A stretch of DNA of 64,000 nt from the NCBI RefSeq assembly GCF_000219535.2, contig NZ_CP007806.1, positions 4,732,501-4,796,500 on the forward strand, in the 5' to 3' direction. Made by a program: the position numbers and the translations under genes. Shown here piece by piece: positions 1 through 10,310 of the stretch. Below the pieces are notes generated by a model. The model searched no databases. It saw only the letters and a list, made by a program, of their open reading frames with translations, and was not told where the DNA came from. Position 1 is the stretch's first letter; each line of letters begins with the position of its first letter. The DNA is from Brevibacillus laterosporus LMG 15441 (GTDB lineage Bacteria; Bacillota; Bacilli; Brevibacillales; Brevibacillaceae).

Positions 1-378
1 GACTATACATTGACTTCCAAAAAAAGCGGCTCCTTCTTGAATCAGCTGGGGATGTAATACTGCGGCTGTATTAAGCGATATCTTGTCTGCGCCAGCTCGC
101 AAAATTCGTTTCATATCTTCAATAGAATGAATACCGCCTCCCACTGTAAAAGGAATCGTTATATGGGCGGCAGTCCTTTCTATAACATCTATCATTATTT
201 TTCGTCCTTCATGAGAGGCTGATATATCCAGAAACACCAGCTCATCAGCACCCTCCCGGCAGTATTTTTTCGCGAGTTCAACCGGATCACCTGCATCTCG
301 TAGGCCTACAAACTGAACCCCTTTTACTACCCGGCCCTCTTTAACATCCAAACAAGGAATAATGCGCTTGGTTAACAT
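1..378 (-). CDS. hisF: HisF, imidazole glycerol phosphate synthase cyclase subunit (partial)
   Basis: Cyclase subunit of imidazole glycerol phosphate synthase. With ammonia from HisH it converts PRFAR to IGP and AICAR in histidine synthesis. Only the first 126 codons are in the window; the gene runs off the left edge. The translation starts [13 protein letters not shown], with the catalytic Asp at residue 11, and the phosphate-binding VGGGI motif follows near residue 82. The ATG is preceded by GGGAGG at good spacing and overlaps the 3' end of hisA by 7 nt, so it is the last visible gene of the his operon. hisI presumably lies beyond the edge. Confidence 0.95.
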   Translation of the reverse strand, partial: MLTKRIIPCLDVKEGRVVKGVQFVGLRDAGDPVELAKKYCREGADELVFLDISASHEGRKIMIDVIERTAAHITIPFTVGGGIHSIEDMKRILRAGADKISLNTAAVLHPQLIQEGAAFFGSQCIV

Positions 379-1118
379 ATTTGTGTAGCCTCCCTTACTT
401 TATCTAAGGCTTCGGAAAGGGAAATAGCTTTCGTGTAAAGTGCCTTGCCAACAATAGCCCCCTCTACGCCACACTCTATTTGATTGATTAAAGAAAGCAA
501 GTCATTCATATGGCCAACTCCTCCTGAAGCAATGACTTTTTTGCCAGTAGCCATTCCTATGTGAACAATCTCTTCTATATTAGGTCCTGTAAGTGTTCCA
601 TCCCTCCCGATATCTGTATAAATAAATAATTCGGCTCCGAGCTCTGCCAAATGTTTAGCTATTTCTGTTGCCTGCACTTGGGTTGTGGATAGCCATCCTC
701 TGGTCGCAACGTAGCCATTTCGGCAATCCAAGCCAATGGCGATACGCGAACCGTAACGACGTAATGCCTCTATTGTAAAGCTACGATCCTCTAAAGCCGC
801 TGTCCCTAAGATAATTCTTGCGATCCCACACTCCATATATGCTTCGATATCGTGTAAAGTACGAATGCCACCCCCGACTTGAATGGGGACAGATATCGAC
901 TTAGCCATTTCACCAATCAGTTCAAAATGTACAGGGGTTCCTTCTTTTGCTCCATCCAAATCCACCACATGCAACCAAGCTGCTCCCGATTCCGACCACA
1001 TTTGTGCTACATCATAAGGTGACTCCCCATATACTGTTTCTTGATTGAAATCCCCTTGATATAAGCGGACGCACTTCCCTCCACGTATATCAATAGCAGG
1101 ATAGATAGTGAATGTCAT
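372..1118 (-). CDS. hisA: HisA, ProFAR isomerase
   Basis: TIM-barrel isomerase (phosphoribosylformimino-AICAR-P isomerase) acting between the HisI and HisF/HisH steps. The protein, about 248 aa, starts [15 protein letters not shown] with the general-base Asp near residue 10; the second catalytic Asp is in GLDCRNG, and phosphate-binding loops VGGGIRT and IASGGVG are present. I chose the ATG at 1118 rather than one 6 codons upstream because AAGGAGGGG sits just 5' of it and it overlaps the hisH stop in an ATGA arrangement, typical of translational coupling. Length is normal for the family. Confidence 0.96.
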   Translation of the reverse strand: MTFTIYPAIDIRGGKCVRLYQGDFNQETVYGESPYDVAQMWSESGAAWLHVVDLDGAKEGTPVHFELIGEMAKSISVPIQVGGGIRTLHDIEAYMECGIARIILGTAALEDRSFTIEALRRYGSRIAIGLDCRNGYVATRGWLSTTQVQATEIAKHLAELGAELFIYTDIGRDGTLTGPNIEEIVHIGMATGKKVIASGGVGHMNDLLSLINQIECGVEGAIVGKALYTKAISLSEALDKVREATQIC

Positions 1119-1735
1119 GCCAGCCCCTCCTTGCATTGCTGCACAAAATTAGCTAATAAGGTCATGCCTGTTGACCCGCTTTTCTCTGGATGAAACTGCA
1201 TACCGGTAACTTTTCCAGACGAGACAATCGCCGCTACATCATGATCGTAATCCGTTGTTGCAAGCAAATGAACCAAGTTTTGTACCTGTACATAATAAGA
1301 ATGCACAAAGTACGCATACTCTCCATCTACTACTCCTTTTACTAAAGGATGCTCTCGATTTCTTAGCGTAAGTTCATTCCAGCCCATATGAGGAATTTTA
1401 AAATCTCCCTGAAAGCGCACAGCTCGCCCCGGGAGCAAATCCAACCCCTTATGCATCCCATGCTCTTCACTTTCGCTAAACAAAAGCTGCATTCCTAAGC
1501 ATATCCCCAACAGCGGACGATCTGTCTGTACATATTCCCGGATCGCTTGATCTAAGCCGATTGTTCGGATATATCTCATGGCATCGCCAAAGGCACCCAC
1601 ACCCGGCAGCAATAACCCGCTATAGCTATTTAACTGCTCTGGTTGACTAACAATCTCATGTGCCGCCCCTAAACGTTCCAATGCTTTGCGTAAACTAAAC
1701 AAATTTCCCATCCCATAGTCGATAATTCCAATCAT
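1115..1735 (-). CDS. hisH: HisH, glutamine amidotransferase subunit of IGP synthase
   Basis: Class-I glutamine amidotransferase that supplies ammonia to HisF. The 206-aa protein shows the nucleophile Cys79 in GICLGMQLLF and the His182/Glu184 pair in FHPEKSG. The oxyanion-region PGVGAFGDAM motif is also present. It lies 4 nt downstream of hisB and overlaps hisA by 4 nt, inside the tightly packed his operon. Nothing unusual was seen. Confidence 0.96.
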   Translation of the reverse strand: MIGIIDYGMGNLFSLRKALERLGAAHEIVSQPEQLNSYSGLLLPGVGAFGDAMRYIRTIGLDQAIREYVQTDRPLLGICLGMQLLFSESEEHGMHKGLDLLPGRAVRFQGDFKIPHMGWNELTLRNREHPLVKGVVDGEYAYFVHSYYVQVQNLVHLLATTDYDHDVAAIVSSGKVTGMQFHPEKSGSTGMTLLANFVQQCKEGLA

Positions 1736-1739
1736 ATTT

Positions 1740-2339
1740 CTATAGCATTCCTTTCGTAGAGGGGACTCCTTTTACTCGTGGATCGAGTTGGGTAGCTTCA
1801 TCAAGCGCGCGTCCAAATGATTTAAATATTCCTTCAATCATATGATGGGTATTTTGACCATAATGCAAAATGACATGAACGTTCATCCGTGATTCTAAAG
1901 CAAATTTCCATAAGAATTCATGCACCAGCTCGGTAGGAAATTGTCCAACCTGACATGAAGGAAAAGTAGCTCGGTATTCCAAATGGGGCCGATTACTTAT
2001 ATCAATCACCACCTGGGCCAACGCATCGTCCATAGGGACAAATGCATTCCCATAGCGATTAATCCCCGTTTTATCACCTAATGCCTCACGTACGGCCTGA
2101 CCTAAACAAATCCCGATATCCTCAACCGTATGATGATAGTCGATCTCGATGTCCCCTTCTGCTTCCACTTGCAATTGAAAATGGCCATGGCGTGTAAATA
2201 AATCAAGCATATGCGACAAAAAAGGGACACCTGTATTCAGCTTGCTCTCTCCATTTCCGTCCACTGTAAACTGCAAAGCCACGTTTGTCTCATTGGTTTT
2301 ACGCTTTATAGTCGCTGTTCTACTCATAGCCTGTTCCAT
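1740..2339 (-). CDS. hisB: HisB, imidazoleglycerol-phosphate dehydratase
   Basis: Monofunctional Mn-dependent IGP dehydratase of 199 aa, without the histidinol-phosphatase domain fused in enterobacteria. Metal-binding His-rich motifs [20 protein letters not shown] and NTHHMIEG are intact. The ATG at 2339 has AAAGGAAG about 8 nt upstream; an in-frame ATG 4 codons later (2327) is also possible. It follows hisD after 48 nt. Confidence 0.95.
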   Translation of the reverse strand: MEQAMSRTATIKRKTNETNVALQFTVDGNGESKLNTGVPFLSHMLDLFTRHGHFQLQVEAEGDIEIDYHHTVEDIGICLGQAVREALGDKTGINRYGNAFVPMDDALAQVVIDISNRPHLEYRATFPSCQVGQFPTELVHEFLWKFALESRMNVHVILHYGQNTHHMIEGIFKSFGRALDEATQLDPRVKGVPSTKGML

Positions 2340-2387
2340 CGCTTTCTTCCTTTCAGCTAGTCTGACAACAGTCTGTCATCATATTTA

Positions 2388-3671
2388 TCAGGATTTATCG
2401 CTAACACTAGCCAGTCTGACTTGAATGGCTTTAGCATGAGCCGTTAGCCCCTCAGTTTCCGCCAGTCTCATAATTTTTTCTCCATGTTCAACAAGATCGG
2501 CCTTACTATATGAAATAACACTCATTTTTTTAATAAAATCGTCAACCGACAAAGGAGAAGAAAAACGTGCTGTTCCGTTTGTCGGTAAAACATGATTCGG
2601 TCCGGCAAAATAATCGCCTACAGGCTCAGAGCTGTATGGGCCTAAAAACACAGCTCCAGCATTTTTAATTTTTCCTAAATGACTGTGGGCATCTTCTACA
2701 AGTAGCTCTAAATGCTCAGGGGCTAAACGATTAACCACTGCAAAGCCTTCTTCCAAATTAGCCACAACACAGATAGCTCCATGAGAGCGCAGAGAAGCTT
2801 CTGCAATCTTTTTTCTTGGCAGGTTCATGATTTGTCTTTCTAATTCAAAAGCTACTTCCTCAGCTACTTTTTGTGAGGTCGTAAGTAAGATAGCTGACGC
2901 CAGCGGATCGTGTTCCGCTTGAGATAGGAGGTCGGCAGCAATGTAGCTGGGCGAAGCTGTTTCATCTGCTAACACTACGATTTCACTAGGACCTGCTATC
3001 ATATCAATGCTGACTATTCCAAACACCTCACGTTTGGCTAGCGCGACATAGATATTGCCCGGTCCAACAATTTTATCTACAGCAGGAATCGTTTGCGTTC
3101 CATACGTAAGTGCGCCAATTGCTTGGGCTCCACCTACCTTATAAATCTCCGTCACACCAGCAATTTCAGCAGCAACTATAACGGCTGGAGCAATCCTCCC
3201 TTCTCGATCTGGCGGTGTGACCATCACAATTTTTTCCACCCCTGCGACTTGTGCTGGAATGGCATTCATGAGAACAGAGGAGGGATAGGAAGCGGAGCCG
3301 CCTGGAACATAAAGCCCCACGCTTTGTAGAGGCCGAATCATTTGGCCCAGCATAGTTCCAGACTCTCTTGTCATAAACCAGGATGTACGCGCCTGATGCT
3401 GATGGTATGCACGAATATTGTCGGCCGCTTCTTGCAAAGCGCTCCGTACCTCAATAGGAACGTGAGCCTTGGCAGCTAGGAATTCTTCTTCTGTTACGCG
3501 AATCTTTTCGATGGTTACCTCATCATATTTTTGGGTAAAGGCACGAACTGCTTTATCGCCACTCTCTTTAACCGCTGCTAAAATCTCCCGGACAACACAT
3601 TGCTGTTCTGTAGTGCCACGGTCAATACTGCGGGCAATACTAAGCTTGTGTGCATTTGTAATCCTTAGCAT
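2388..3671 (-). CDS. hisD: HisD, histidinol dehydrogenase
   Basis: Zn- and NAD-dependent enzyme oxidising L-histidinol to L-histidine, the last two steps of the pathway. The 427-aa protein carries the family signature (VGPGNIYVALAKR...IDMIAGPSE) and the catalytic Glu/His region NRLAPEHLELL. The start has GGAGG about 11 nt upstream. It sits 19 nt downstream of hisG in the same operon. Confidence 0.96.
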   Translation of the reverse strand: MLRITNAHKLSIARSIDRGTTEQQCVVREILAAVKESGDKAVRAFTQKYDEVTIEKIRVTEEEFLAAKAHVPIEVRSALQEAADNIRAYHQHQARTSWFMTRESGTMLGQMIRPLQSVGLYVPGGSASYPSSVLMNAIPAQVAGVEKIVMVTPPDREGRIAPAVIVAAEIAGVTEIYKVGGAQAIGALTYGTQTIPAVDKIVGPGNIYVALAKREVFGIVSIDMIAGPSEIVVLADETASPSYIAADLLSQAEHDPLASAILLTTSQKVAEEVAFELERQIMNLPRKKIAEASLRSHGAICVVANLEEGFAVVNRLAPEHLELLVEDAHSHLGKIKNAGAVFLGPYSSEPVGDYFAGPNHVLPTNGTARFSSPLSVDDFIKKMSVISYSKADLVEHGEKIMRLAETEGLTAHAKAIQVRLASVSDKS

Positions 3672-3690
3672 GCTGTCTAGTACCTCCTAT

Positions 3691-4347
3691 TCATCTGAGT
3701 ACGCCTGCTTTTGGAATGGCCTGTATAAATTTTTGGGCAACGCTTTCTACAGCCTTACTTTTCATTCGATAACTGGAGCGATTGGCAATAAGCCTTGTAG
3801 TTATATCGCAAATATGTTCCATCTCTATCAGACCATTCTCTCGTAACGTCTGCCCTGTGGAGACAATATCAACAATCCGTTCTGCAAGCCCGATCAATGG
3901 AGCTAATTCGACAGAACCATTTAGCTTAATGATCTCGACCTGCTGACCTTGTTCTCGAAAATAACGCGATGCAATCGTAGGATATTTGGTAGCTACTCTA
4001 GGCTGAACAGTTGGCTGATACTCGGCCAAACCAGCAACCACCATGCGACATCTGCCAATTTCAAGATCAAGTAATTCGTAGACATCCCTGTTTTCTTCCA
4101 ATAAAACATCTTTGCCTACCACACCAACATCTGCTACGCCATACTCCACATAAGTCGGTACGTCAGTTGGCTTTGCCAAAATAAATTCCATCTGAAAATG
4201 CGGAACAGGAATGATCAATTTGCGGGAATCTTTCAAATTTTCACCAACCACGATGCCTGATTCTTGTAAAAAGACTAGTGACTCTTCAAATATGCGCCCC
4301 TTTGGCATCGCTATCGTTAGCTTTTGCAATGATTCCGTTTCCTTCAC
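3691..4347 (-). CDS. hisG: HisG, ATP phosphoribosyltransferase catalytic subunit (short form)
   Basis: First enzyme of histidine synthesis, joining ATP and PRPP. This is the short form (218 aa) that needs HisZ for activity and feedback control; the C-terminal regulatory domain of long HisG is missing, as expected. Motifs include [15 protein letters not shown] and the PRPP-binding [12 protein letters not shown] chose a GTG start at 4347 instead of an upstream ATG at 4389: GGGGAGG lies about 9 nt before it and it overlaps the hisZ stop as GTGA, implying coupled synthesis of the two subunits. Confidence 0.94.
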   Translation of the reverse strand: MKETESLQKLTIAMPKGRIFEESLVFLQESGIVVGENLKDSRKLIIPVPHFQMEFILAKPTDVPTYVEYGVADVGVVGKDVLLEENRDVYELLDLEIGRCRMVVAGLAEYQPTVQPRVATKYPTIASRYFREQGQQVEIIKLNGSVELAPLIGLAERIVDIVSTGQTLRENGLIEMEHICDITTRLIANRSSYRMKSKAVESVAQKFIQAIPKAGVLR

Positions 4348-5516
4348 GGTCCCTCGCCTCCCCAGATAACAATATGATTGTGTTTGCAATTTCTAAAAGC
4401 ATGCTCTGCCTCTGCTGACCATCTTGCTGTAATAACGACATTTTGTTGATCACGTTTTTTCTGTGCATAGCGAAGTGCTTCTGCTCGTTGGTCCTGCTTA
4501 TATAAAACGACATATCGTTTTTTAGAAAATGGGGCTTCTATATTTGCTACCTGTAATAAACAATCAACTTCGAGTGCAAAACCTGTGGCTACTGCTGGAC
4601 GACCAAATTGCTCTAACAACCGATCATATCGGCCGCCGCTTAACAAGGACGAACCCAGTTCTGCTGCATATCCTTCAAAAACAATGCCTGTATAATAATC
4701 AAATCGTCCAATGAGCGTTAAGTCTAATTGGATATGCTTCTCTACACCATAAGCCTCCAACGCATCCCACAATGTTGAGATGGTTTGCATAGCTTCCACC
4801 GCTTTTGAATTTCGCAAGAGCTGCATGCCTTCCCTAACGATCTCTTTACCGCCACGCAATTGAAGCAGGAAAAGCAGCCTCTCTTTTTCTTTCTCTGTGA
4901 CAGATAGACTACTCACGAGTTGACGATACCCTACATAATCTCTATGCTGAAGGCATTTCTCCAAGCTTTGTCTCTCCTGCTGATCACCTATGATTTCTTC
5001 TAACAAGCCAGTTACCACGTCTACATGACCAATTGTTAGTTTAAAGGCAGATACTCCAGCATCCTGCAAGCATGAAATCGCTAAAACAATTACTTCAGCA
5101 TCCGCATCTACACTAGCATCCCCGATAAGCTCTACTCCTGTCTGATAAAATTCAGCAGGACGGCCAGCTTCTTTCTCTTGCGCACGAAATACATTCGCTT
5201 GATAAAATAATCGGATAGGATAAGGTACGTGCTTATACAAGGAAGAGACAACACGGGCTATAGGCGCTGTTACCTCGGGACGTAAAATGACAGTATGCCC
5301 CTGTTTATCTAACAGCTTGAACATATGGTCGGTCAGAGTCGCACTTGCTACCCCCACCGTTTCAAAGTACTCTAGCGCAGGTGTGGCAATTTCGTCATAC
5401 CCCCACCTCGATATGCATTGACGCAAAATTCGTTCAATTATACGTTGCTTTTGTAATACCTCAGGCAATATATCTCGCATGCCTAAAGGCTTTTCAAAAA
5501 CCAAGGGTGTAGCCAT
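4344..5516 (-). CDS. hisZ: HisZ, ATP phosphoribosyltransferase regulatory subunit
   Basis: HisRS-like protein of 390 aa that forms a hetero-octamer with HisG. It resembles the class II catalytic core (GMRDILP, then ALEYFETVG, and [10 protein letters not shown] late) but is shorter than true HisRS, so it is the paralogue without aminoacylation. First gene of the his operon, with a good sigma-A promoter 5' of it and GGAGG before the ATG. Order hisZ-G-D-B-H-A-F matches B. subtilis. Confidence 0.94.
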   Translation of the reverse strand: MATPLVFEKPLGMRDILPEVLQKQRIIERILRQCISRWGYDEIATPALEYFETVGVASATLTDHMFKLLDKQGHTVILRPEVTAPIARVVSSLYKHVPYPIRLFYQANVFRAQEKEAGRPAEFYQTGVELIGDASVDADAEVIVLAISCLQDAGVSAFKLTIGHVDVVTGLLEEIIGDQQERQSLEKCLQHRDYVGYRQLVSSLSVTEKEKERLLFLLQLRGGKEIVREGMQLLRNSKAVEAMQTISTLWDALEAYGVEKHIQLDLTLIGRFDYYTGIVFEGYAAELGSSLLSGGRYDRLLEQFGRPAVATGFALEVDCLLQVANIEAPFSKKRYVVLYKQDQRAEALRYAQKKRDQQNVVITARWSAEAEHAFRNCKHNHIVIWGGEGP

Positions 5517-5584
5517 CCTCGTTCCCTCCTACTCCTCTAGACGCTTTACTCTGCTAATAAACTAAAGCGAGTGAATTAGTAGAA

Positions 5585-5613
5585 AATATACTACTAAATA
5601 TCGAAGAGGTCAA
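5585..5613 (-). promoter_or_regulatory. sigma-A promoter of the his operon
   Basis: Minus strand shows TTGACC, a 17-nt spacer and TATATT, a near-consensus vegetative promoter. The predicted transcript start gives a 5' UTR of about 60 nt before hisZ, too short for a T-box leader. Confidence 0.75.
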
Positions 5614-5715
5614 CACCTTTTTACGACAGCATGTCCGTGGATCATGTGTTTACCTACTTAACCTAGTAGCAAAATTTTTTTGGCACTATCCCCTTCAGGA
5701 GCTTTATTTTCCCAC

Positions 5716-5749
5716 AAAAAAAACCTTTGGCTCCTGACGAGACAAAGGT
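5716..5749 (-). terminator. Rho-independent terminator after the yvoF-like gene
   Basis: Hairpin with arms ACCTTTG (5743-5749) and CAAAGGT (5723-5729) followed on the minus strand by eight T. It closes the hprK-acyltransferase unit and separates it from the his promoter. Confidence 0.8.
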
Positions 5750-5763
5750 CCTCTAGCTCTACT

Positions 5764-6246
5764 TTACTGTCGAATGGTTTGTAGCGGATTTCCACCCACA
5801 AATGCTCCTGCTGGTACATCGCGGTGAACAACACTGCCTGCTGCAACCACGGCATTATCACCAATGGCTACTCCAGGCAAAATTGTGGTATTGGCCCCAA
5901 TTAAAACACGATCGCCAATCATAACTTCCCCAAGGCGATACTCGTCCACTAAATATTCATGGGCTAAAATAGTAGTATTATAGCCAATTACGCAATTTCG
6001 TCCAATCGTAATGAGTTCAGGATACATAATATCCATCATAACCATCAATGCTACAGCAGATTGATCGCCTACCTTGATTCCCAGAAAGGTACGATACATC
6101 CAATTCTTCACAAACACAAACGGACAATAACGCGCCAGTTGGATAACAACAAAGTTTCTACAAACCTTCCAAAAACTCACGGTTTTATACATATGCCAAA
6201 GCGGATTGACTCCTCCCGCTACGGGATATCGTTTGGTGTTACGCAT
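5764..6246 (-). CDS. YvoF-like hexapeptide-repeat acyltransferase
   Basis: A 160-aa left-handed beta-helix acyltransferase. Hexapeptide repeats run from about residue 75 to 150 ([34 protein letters not shown]) and it ends in the family motif [10 protein letters not shown]. The acceptor substrate is unknown. It lies 47 nt downstream of hprK and upstream of hisZ, the same relative place as yvoF of B. subtilis, but lgt and ppaX, which separate hprK and yvoF there, are absent. A Shine-Dalgarno AAAGGAG is about 13 nt from the ATG, a little far. Confidence 0.8.
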   Translation of the reverse strand: MRNTKRYPVAGGVNPLWHMYKTVSFWKVCRNFVVIQLARYCPFVFVKNWMYRTFLGIKVGDQSAVALMVMMDIMYPELITIGRNCVIGYNTTILAHEYLVDEYRLGEVMIGDRVLIGANTTILPGVAIGDNAVVAAGSVVHRDVPAGAFVGGNPLQTIRQ

Positions 6247-6293
6247 ATGCGTCAGCTTGCTCCTTTACCTCTCCCTATAGGGATCGCATCATC

Positions 6294-7220
6294 TTAGATA
6301 AATGAATCATGATCTTCAATTGTATCTGTCAAACGCTTGGAGAAATGTACGGCAGCATTGTAGCCCATGCGTTTTAGGCGGTAGTTCATAGCAGCTACCT
6401 CGATAATGACGGCTAAATTTCGCCCTGGACGAACAGGGACAGTAATGACTGGCACATCAGTATCCATTACTTTCATTTTTTCTTCATCTAGTCCTAAACG
6501 CTCGTAGTGCTTATGCTGATCCCACAGCTCTAGCTTCACGACCATATCAATGTTTTTCGTATTACGTACAGCTCCTGCACCAAACATCGTCATTACATTG
6601 ATAATACCTACTCCGCGGATTTCCAATAAATGTTGAATTAAATCAGGGGCCATCCCTGTTAAGTGACCTTCTTGGGTTTGACGAATTTCTACAGCGTCAT
6701 CGGCTACAAGACGATGACCACGCTTTACCAGTTCCAGTGCTGTCTCACTTTTCCCGATTCCACTAGCACCAAGGATAAAGACACCCACTCCGTATACATC
6801 CGTAAGAACCCCATGAATCGTAGCTGTTGGCGCGAGACGATCCTCCAGATAATTTGTCAGCTTACTAACCAAGCTGGTCGTTGGTAAAGGAGATTGAATG
6901 ACCGGCACCCCTCTGCTGTTAGATACGTCTAGCACTTCTTGTGGCAATTCCAAATTACGCGCTACACATAAGCAAGGTGTCTCCTCACTCATTAAAAAGC
7001 TGAGTCTATCCACTATGGTTTCATTAGGCAATGTATGTAAAAATTCCATTTCAGTCATTCCGAGAATTTGGATGCGTTCTCCAGGATAATGGGATTTATA
7101 TCCCGCTAGCTGTAATCCAGGCCGACTTAAATCAGTAACGCTGATCGGGCGACTTAATCCCTGTTCGCCACTTACTATTTTCAGTTGAAAATGTTCGACA
7201 AGATGACTGACATTTACCAT
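6294..7220 (-). CDS. hprK: HPr kinase/phosphorylase
   Basis: Bifunctional enzyme that phosphorylates HPr on Ser46 or removes that phosphate, controlling CcpA-dependent catabolite repression. The 308-aa protein starts [11 protein letters not shown] and has Walker A GASGIGKS at 151-158 and the HprK signature [10 protein letters not shown] followed by MFGAGAVR. The ATG at 7220 was preferred over an upstream in-frame codon at 7307 because family members start here, although the ribosome site is weak. A promoter matching consensus lies 60-90 nt upstream. Confidence 0.94.
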   Translation of the reverse strand: MVNVSHLVEHFQLKIVSGEQGLSRPISVTDLSRPGLQLAGYKSHYPGERIQILGMTEMEFLHTLPNETIVDRLSFLMSEETPCLCVARNLELPQEVLDVSNSRGVPVIQSPLPTTSLVSKLTNYLEDRLAPTATIHGVLTDVYGVGVFILGASGIGKSETALELVKRGHRLVADDAVEIRQTQEGHLTGMAPDLIQHLLEIRGVGIINVMTMFGAGAVRNTKNIDMVVKLELWDQHKHYERLGLDEEKMKVMDTDVPVITVPVRPGRNLAVIIEVAAMNYRLKRMGYNAAVHFSKRLTDTIEDHDSFI

Positions 7221-7278
7221 TTGTATCAAACACCACTTTCCCAGCCGAGATCGCTGTTTTCCGTTATTTCTTACCCCT

Positions 7279-7307
7279 ATTGTAACGAACCCATCTTGTG
7301 CAAACAA
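7279..7307 (-). promoter_or_regulatory. Candidate sigma-A promoter of hprK
   Basis: TTGTTT, 17-nt spacer, TACAAT on the minus strand, upstream of hprK. Confidence 0.55.
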
Positions 7308-7346
7308 CCGTCTAGATGAATTGGCTTGGAACTATCATACTTATGT

Positions 7347-7385
7347 AAAAGAAAAGACACCCCGGTTAACTAGGATGCCTTTTTA
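7347..7385 (-). terminator. Terminator after uvrA
   Basis: GGCATCC pairs with GGGTGTC (two G-U pairs) around a short loop; the minus strand continues TTTTCTTTT. The plus strand also ends in T residues, so it may act both ways. Confidence 0.65.
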
Positions 7386-7409
7386 GTGTTGTACTGTAAA
7401 GCTTTTACC

Positions 7410-10298
7410 TTAGGTTTGATTAACTAGCTCTTGAATCCGTTCTTGAGTACGCTTGCGATCACGCTCAAGGATAGGACCCAAAAACTCTCCTGTATACGAT
7501 CCCTTAACCTTGGCAACCTCTTCTGGAGTGCCCGTAGCTACAATACTGCCTCCCCGTGTTCCGCCTTCTGGCCCAAGGTCGATTATATGGTCTGCTGTCT
7601 TAATAACATCCAGATTATGTTCAATAACCAAAACCGTATCGCCATTTTCTACTAATCGTTGCAAGACTTTTAGCAAGCGGTCAATGTCATAGGTATGCAA
7701 TCCTGTAGTTGGTTCATCTAGGATGTATATGGTGCGCCCCGTACTGCGGCGATGTAATTCCGAAGCTAATTTCACGCGTTGGGCTTCTCCGCCTGATAAA
7801 GTAGTGGCCGGTTGTCCTAACTTCATGTAGCCTAAACCAACATCAAGCAGCGTTTGAATTTTTCTTTGGATTTTCGGTACATTTTTGAAAAACTCAACTG
7901 CATCTTCCACTGTTGTTTCTAAAATATCAGAAATGCTTTTGCCTTTATATTTAACCTCTAAGGTCTCACGATTGTAGCGTTTTCCATTACAAATCTCGCA
8001 GGGTACGTACACGTCCGGCAGAAAATGCATCTCAATCTTAATAATACCGTCTCCTGTGCAAGCTTCACAACGCCCGCCTTTTACGTTAAAGCTAAAACGT
8101 CCTTTCTTGTATCCACGCACTTTTGCTTCATTTGTGGAGGCAAATAGGTCACGAATATCATCAAACACACCCGTATACGTAGCTGGGTTGGAACGAGGTG
8201 TACGCCCAATTGGCGATTGATCAATATCAACTACCTTGTCCAAATGCTCCAAGCCATTCATTCGTTTAAATTCTCCAGGCTTAGCCTTTGCCCGATTTAA
8301 TTCACGCGCCAATGCCTTGTGTAGGATTTCGTTAATGAGAGTACTTTTTCCAGAACCAGAGACACCCGTTACAGCAACGAATACGCCTAATGGAATCTTG
8401 ACATTCACATTTTTTAGGTTGTTTTCTTTTGCCCCTTCAATCACTATCCATTTATCGCAGGCTTCACCATTTTGAGCAGGCTTACGTCTTTCAAGAGGTA
8501 CAGGGATGAATTTACGCCCACTTAAATAAGCTCCTGTCAGAGAGTTGGGATTTTCCATTACTTCTTGTGGAGTTCCTTCCGCCACTATCTGTCCACCGTG
8601 AATCCCTGCTCCAGGACCAATGTCAATAATGTAATCGCAGGCTAGCATCGTATCCTCGTCATGCTCTACCACAATCAGTGTATTTCCTAAGCTTGTCATA
8701 TGCTCCAGCGTCTTAATCAAGCGAGCATTATCACGCTGATGTAGACCAATGCTTGGCTCGTCCAAAATATATAAGACTCCCATTAGACTAGAGCCAATCT
8801 GTGTAGCTAATCGAATGCGTTGCGCTTCTCCACCTGATAATGTACCTGCCGCTCGGCTTAATGTTAGGTAATCAAGCCCCACATCAATAAGGAAATTCAA
8901 TCTTGCTTTGATCTCCTTTAAAATCATATGAGCGATCTTTATCTCTTTCTCACTTAATTCAACCTGATCAAAAAATTGATGGGCATCCACAATAGATAGA
9001 CTGGTAAGCTCTGAAATATTACGTTTGCCGATCAAAACAGCAAGGCTCTCTTGACGCAAACGCTGGCCTTTACAAACCGGGCAGGCTTTTTGCCCCATGA
9101 AGCCTTCAATTTGTTCACGTATATAATCAGAGCTGGTTTCTAGGTGGCGTCTTTGCAGATTCGGGATTACACCTTCAAATGCCACTGTAGCCTCACGTAC
9201 TTGACCAAATTCATTCTCATAACGGAATTGAATTTTTTCCCCTTTGCTGCCATATAAAACGATTTGCAATTGCTCATCATCTAGCTCTTCCACCGGCACA
9301 TCTGTAGGAATGCTAAAATGGCGGCAAGCTGATTCTAATAGTTGAGGGTAGTAGGTAGAAGACTTTGGCTCCCAGGCTGCTATAGCCCCCTCTGATAATG
9401 TCTTAGCGGAATCTGGAACAACCAGGTCCGGGTCAACCTCCATCCTCACTCCCAATCCGTCACACTCTGAGCAGGCTCCGTACGGGCTGTTAAATGAGAA
9501 GATTCTCGGCTCTAACTCGCCAATCGAGAATCCACAGAGCGGACAAGCATGCTTCTCGCTAAATAGCAGCTCTTCCTGATCAATCACATCGACAATTACC
9601 TTACCATCTGCTAAACGCAACGCTGTTTCTAAGGAATCAGCAATGCGCGTCTGAGAATCAGGTTTGACAACAATCCGGTCAATGACAACTTCAATGCTAT
9701 GCTTTTTGTTTTTTTCCAGACGAATCTCCTCAGATAAATCCCGGACTTCACCATCAACCCGAACCCGAACATACCCTTGTTTTCGAATATCTTCTAACAG
9801 CTTGACGTGTTCTCCTTTACGTCCCTGGACTAGTGGAGCCAGAATTTGCATACGGGTACGTTCCGGAAATTCCATAATACGATCTACCATTTGTTCGATC
9901 GTCTGGGAACTAATTTCTATCCCATGAGTTGGGCAAACAGGTCTTCCAATACGTGCATATAACAGACGCAAATAATCATAGATTTCCGTCACAGTTCCTA
10001 CGGTAGAACGTGGATTGCGACTCGTGGTCTTCTGATCAATCGAAATAGCTGGAGAGAGACCATCAATGGAATCTACATCAGGCTTATCCATTTGTCCAAG
10101 AAATTGACGAGCATAGGCAGATAGCGACTCTACATAACGACGCTGTCCTTCCGCATAGATCGTATCAAAAGCAAGAGACGATTTTCCTGAACCGGATAGT
10201 CCCGTTAAAACAACAAATTTATCTCGTGGGATGACGACATCTATGTTTTTTAAATTATGAGCGCGTGCACCCTTCACCACGATTCGATCTAATGGCAT
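7410..10298 (-). CDS. uvrA: UvrA, excinuclease ABC subunit A
   Basis: Damage-recognition ATPase of nucleotide excision repair, which loads UvrB on lesions. The 962-aa protein has two ABC modules: Walker [10 protein letters not shown] near residue 34 with signature [11 protein letters not shown], and Walker [10 protein letters not shown] with [11 protein letters not shown]. Each carries its zinc finger (CPLC...CSEC and CEAC...CEIC). The ATG at 10298 was chosen because GGGAG is 8 nt upstream; a GTG at 10307 overlaps that site. It begins 12 nt after uvrB ends, so the pair is one operon. Confidence 0.97.
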   Translation of the reverse strand: MPLDRIVVKGARAHNLKNIDVVIPRDKFVVLTGLSGSGKSSLAFDTIYAEGQRRYVESLSAYARQFLGQMDKPDVDSIDGLSPAISIDQKTTSRNPRSTVGTVTEIYDYLRLLYARIGRPVCPTHGIEISSQTIEQMVDRIMEFPERTRMQILAPLVQGRKGEHVKLLEDIRKQGYVRVRVDGEVRDLSEEIRLEKNKKHSIEVVIDRIVVKPDSQTRIADSLETALRLADGKVIVDVIDQEELLFSEKHACPLCGFSIGELEPRIFSFNSPYGACSECDGLGVRMEVDPDLVVPDSAKTLSEGAIAAWEPKSSTYYPQLLESACRHFSIPTDVPVEELDDEQLQIVLYGSKGEKIQFRYENEFGQVREATVAFEGVIPNLQRRHLETSSDYIREQIEGFMGQKACPVCKGQRLRQESLAVLIGKRNISELTSLSIVDAHQFFDQVELSEKEIKIAHMILKEIKARLNFLIDVGLDYLTLSRAAGTLSGGEAQRIRLATQIGSSLMGVLYILDEPSIGLHQRDNARLIKTLEHMTSLGNTLIVVEHDEDTMLACDYIIDIGPGAGIHGGQIVAEGTPQEVMENPNSLTGAYLSGRKFIPVPLERRKPAQNGEACDKWIVIEGAKENNLKNVNVKIPLGVFVAVTGVSGSGKSTLINEILHKALARELNRAKAKPGEFKRMNGLEHLDKVVDIDQSPIGRTPRSNPATYTGVFDDIRDLFASTNEAKVRGYKKGRFSFNVKGGRCEACTGDGIIKIEMHFLPDVYVPCEICNGKRYNRETLEVKYKGKSISDILETTVEDAVEFFKNVPKIQRKIQTLLDVGLGYMKLGQPATTLSGGEAQRVKLASELHRRSTGRTIYILDEPTTGLHTYDIDRLLKVLQRLVENGDTVLVIEHNLDVIKTADHIIDLGPEGGTRGGSIVATGTPEEVAKVKGSYTGEFLGPILERDRKRTQERIQELVNQT

Positions 10299-10310
10299 GT
10301 ATTTCACTCC

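Noticed and set aside
5517-5763. T-box or other leader riboswitch before hisZ
   Set aside because: The promoter leaves only about 60 nt of leader, with no T-box sequence or terminator/antiterminator pair.
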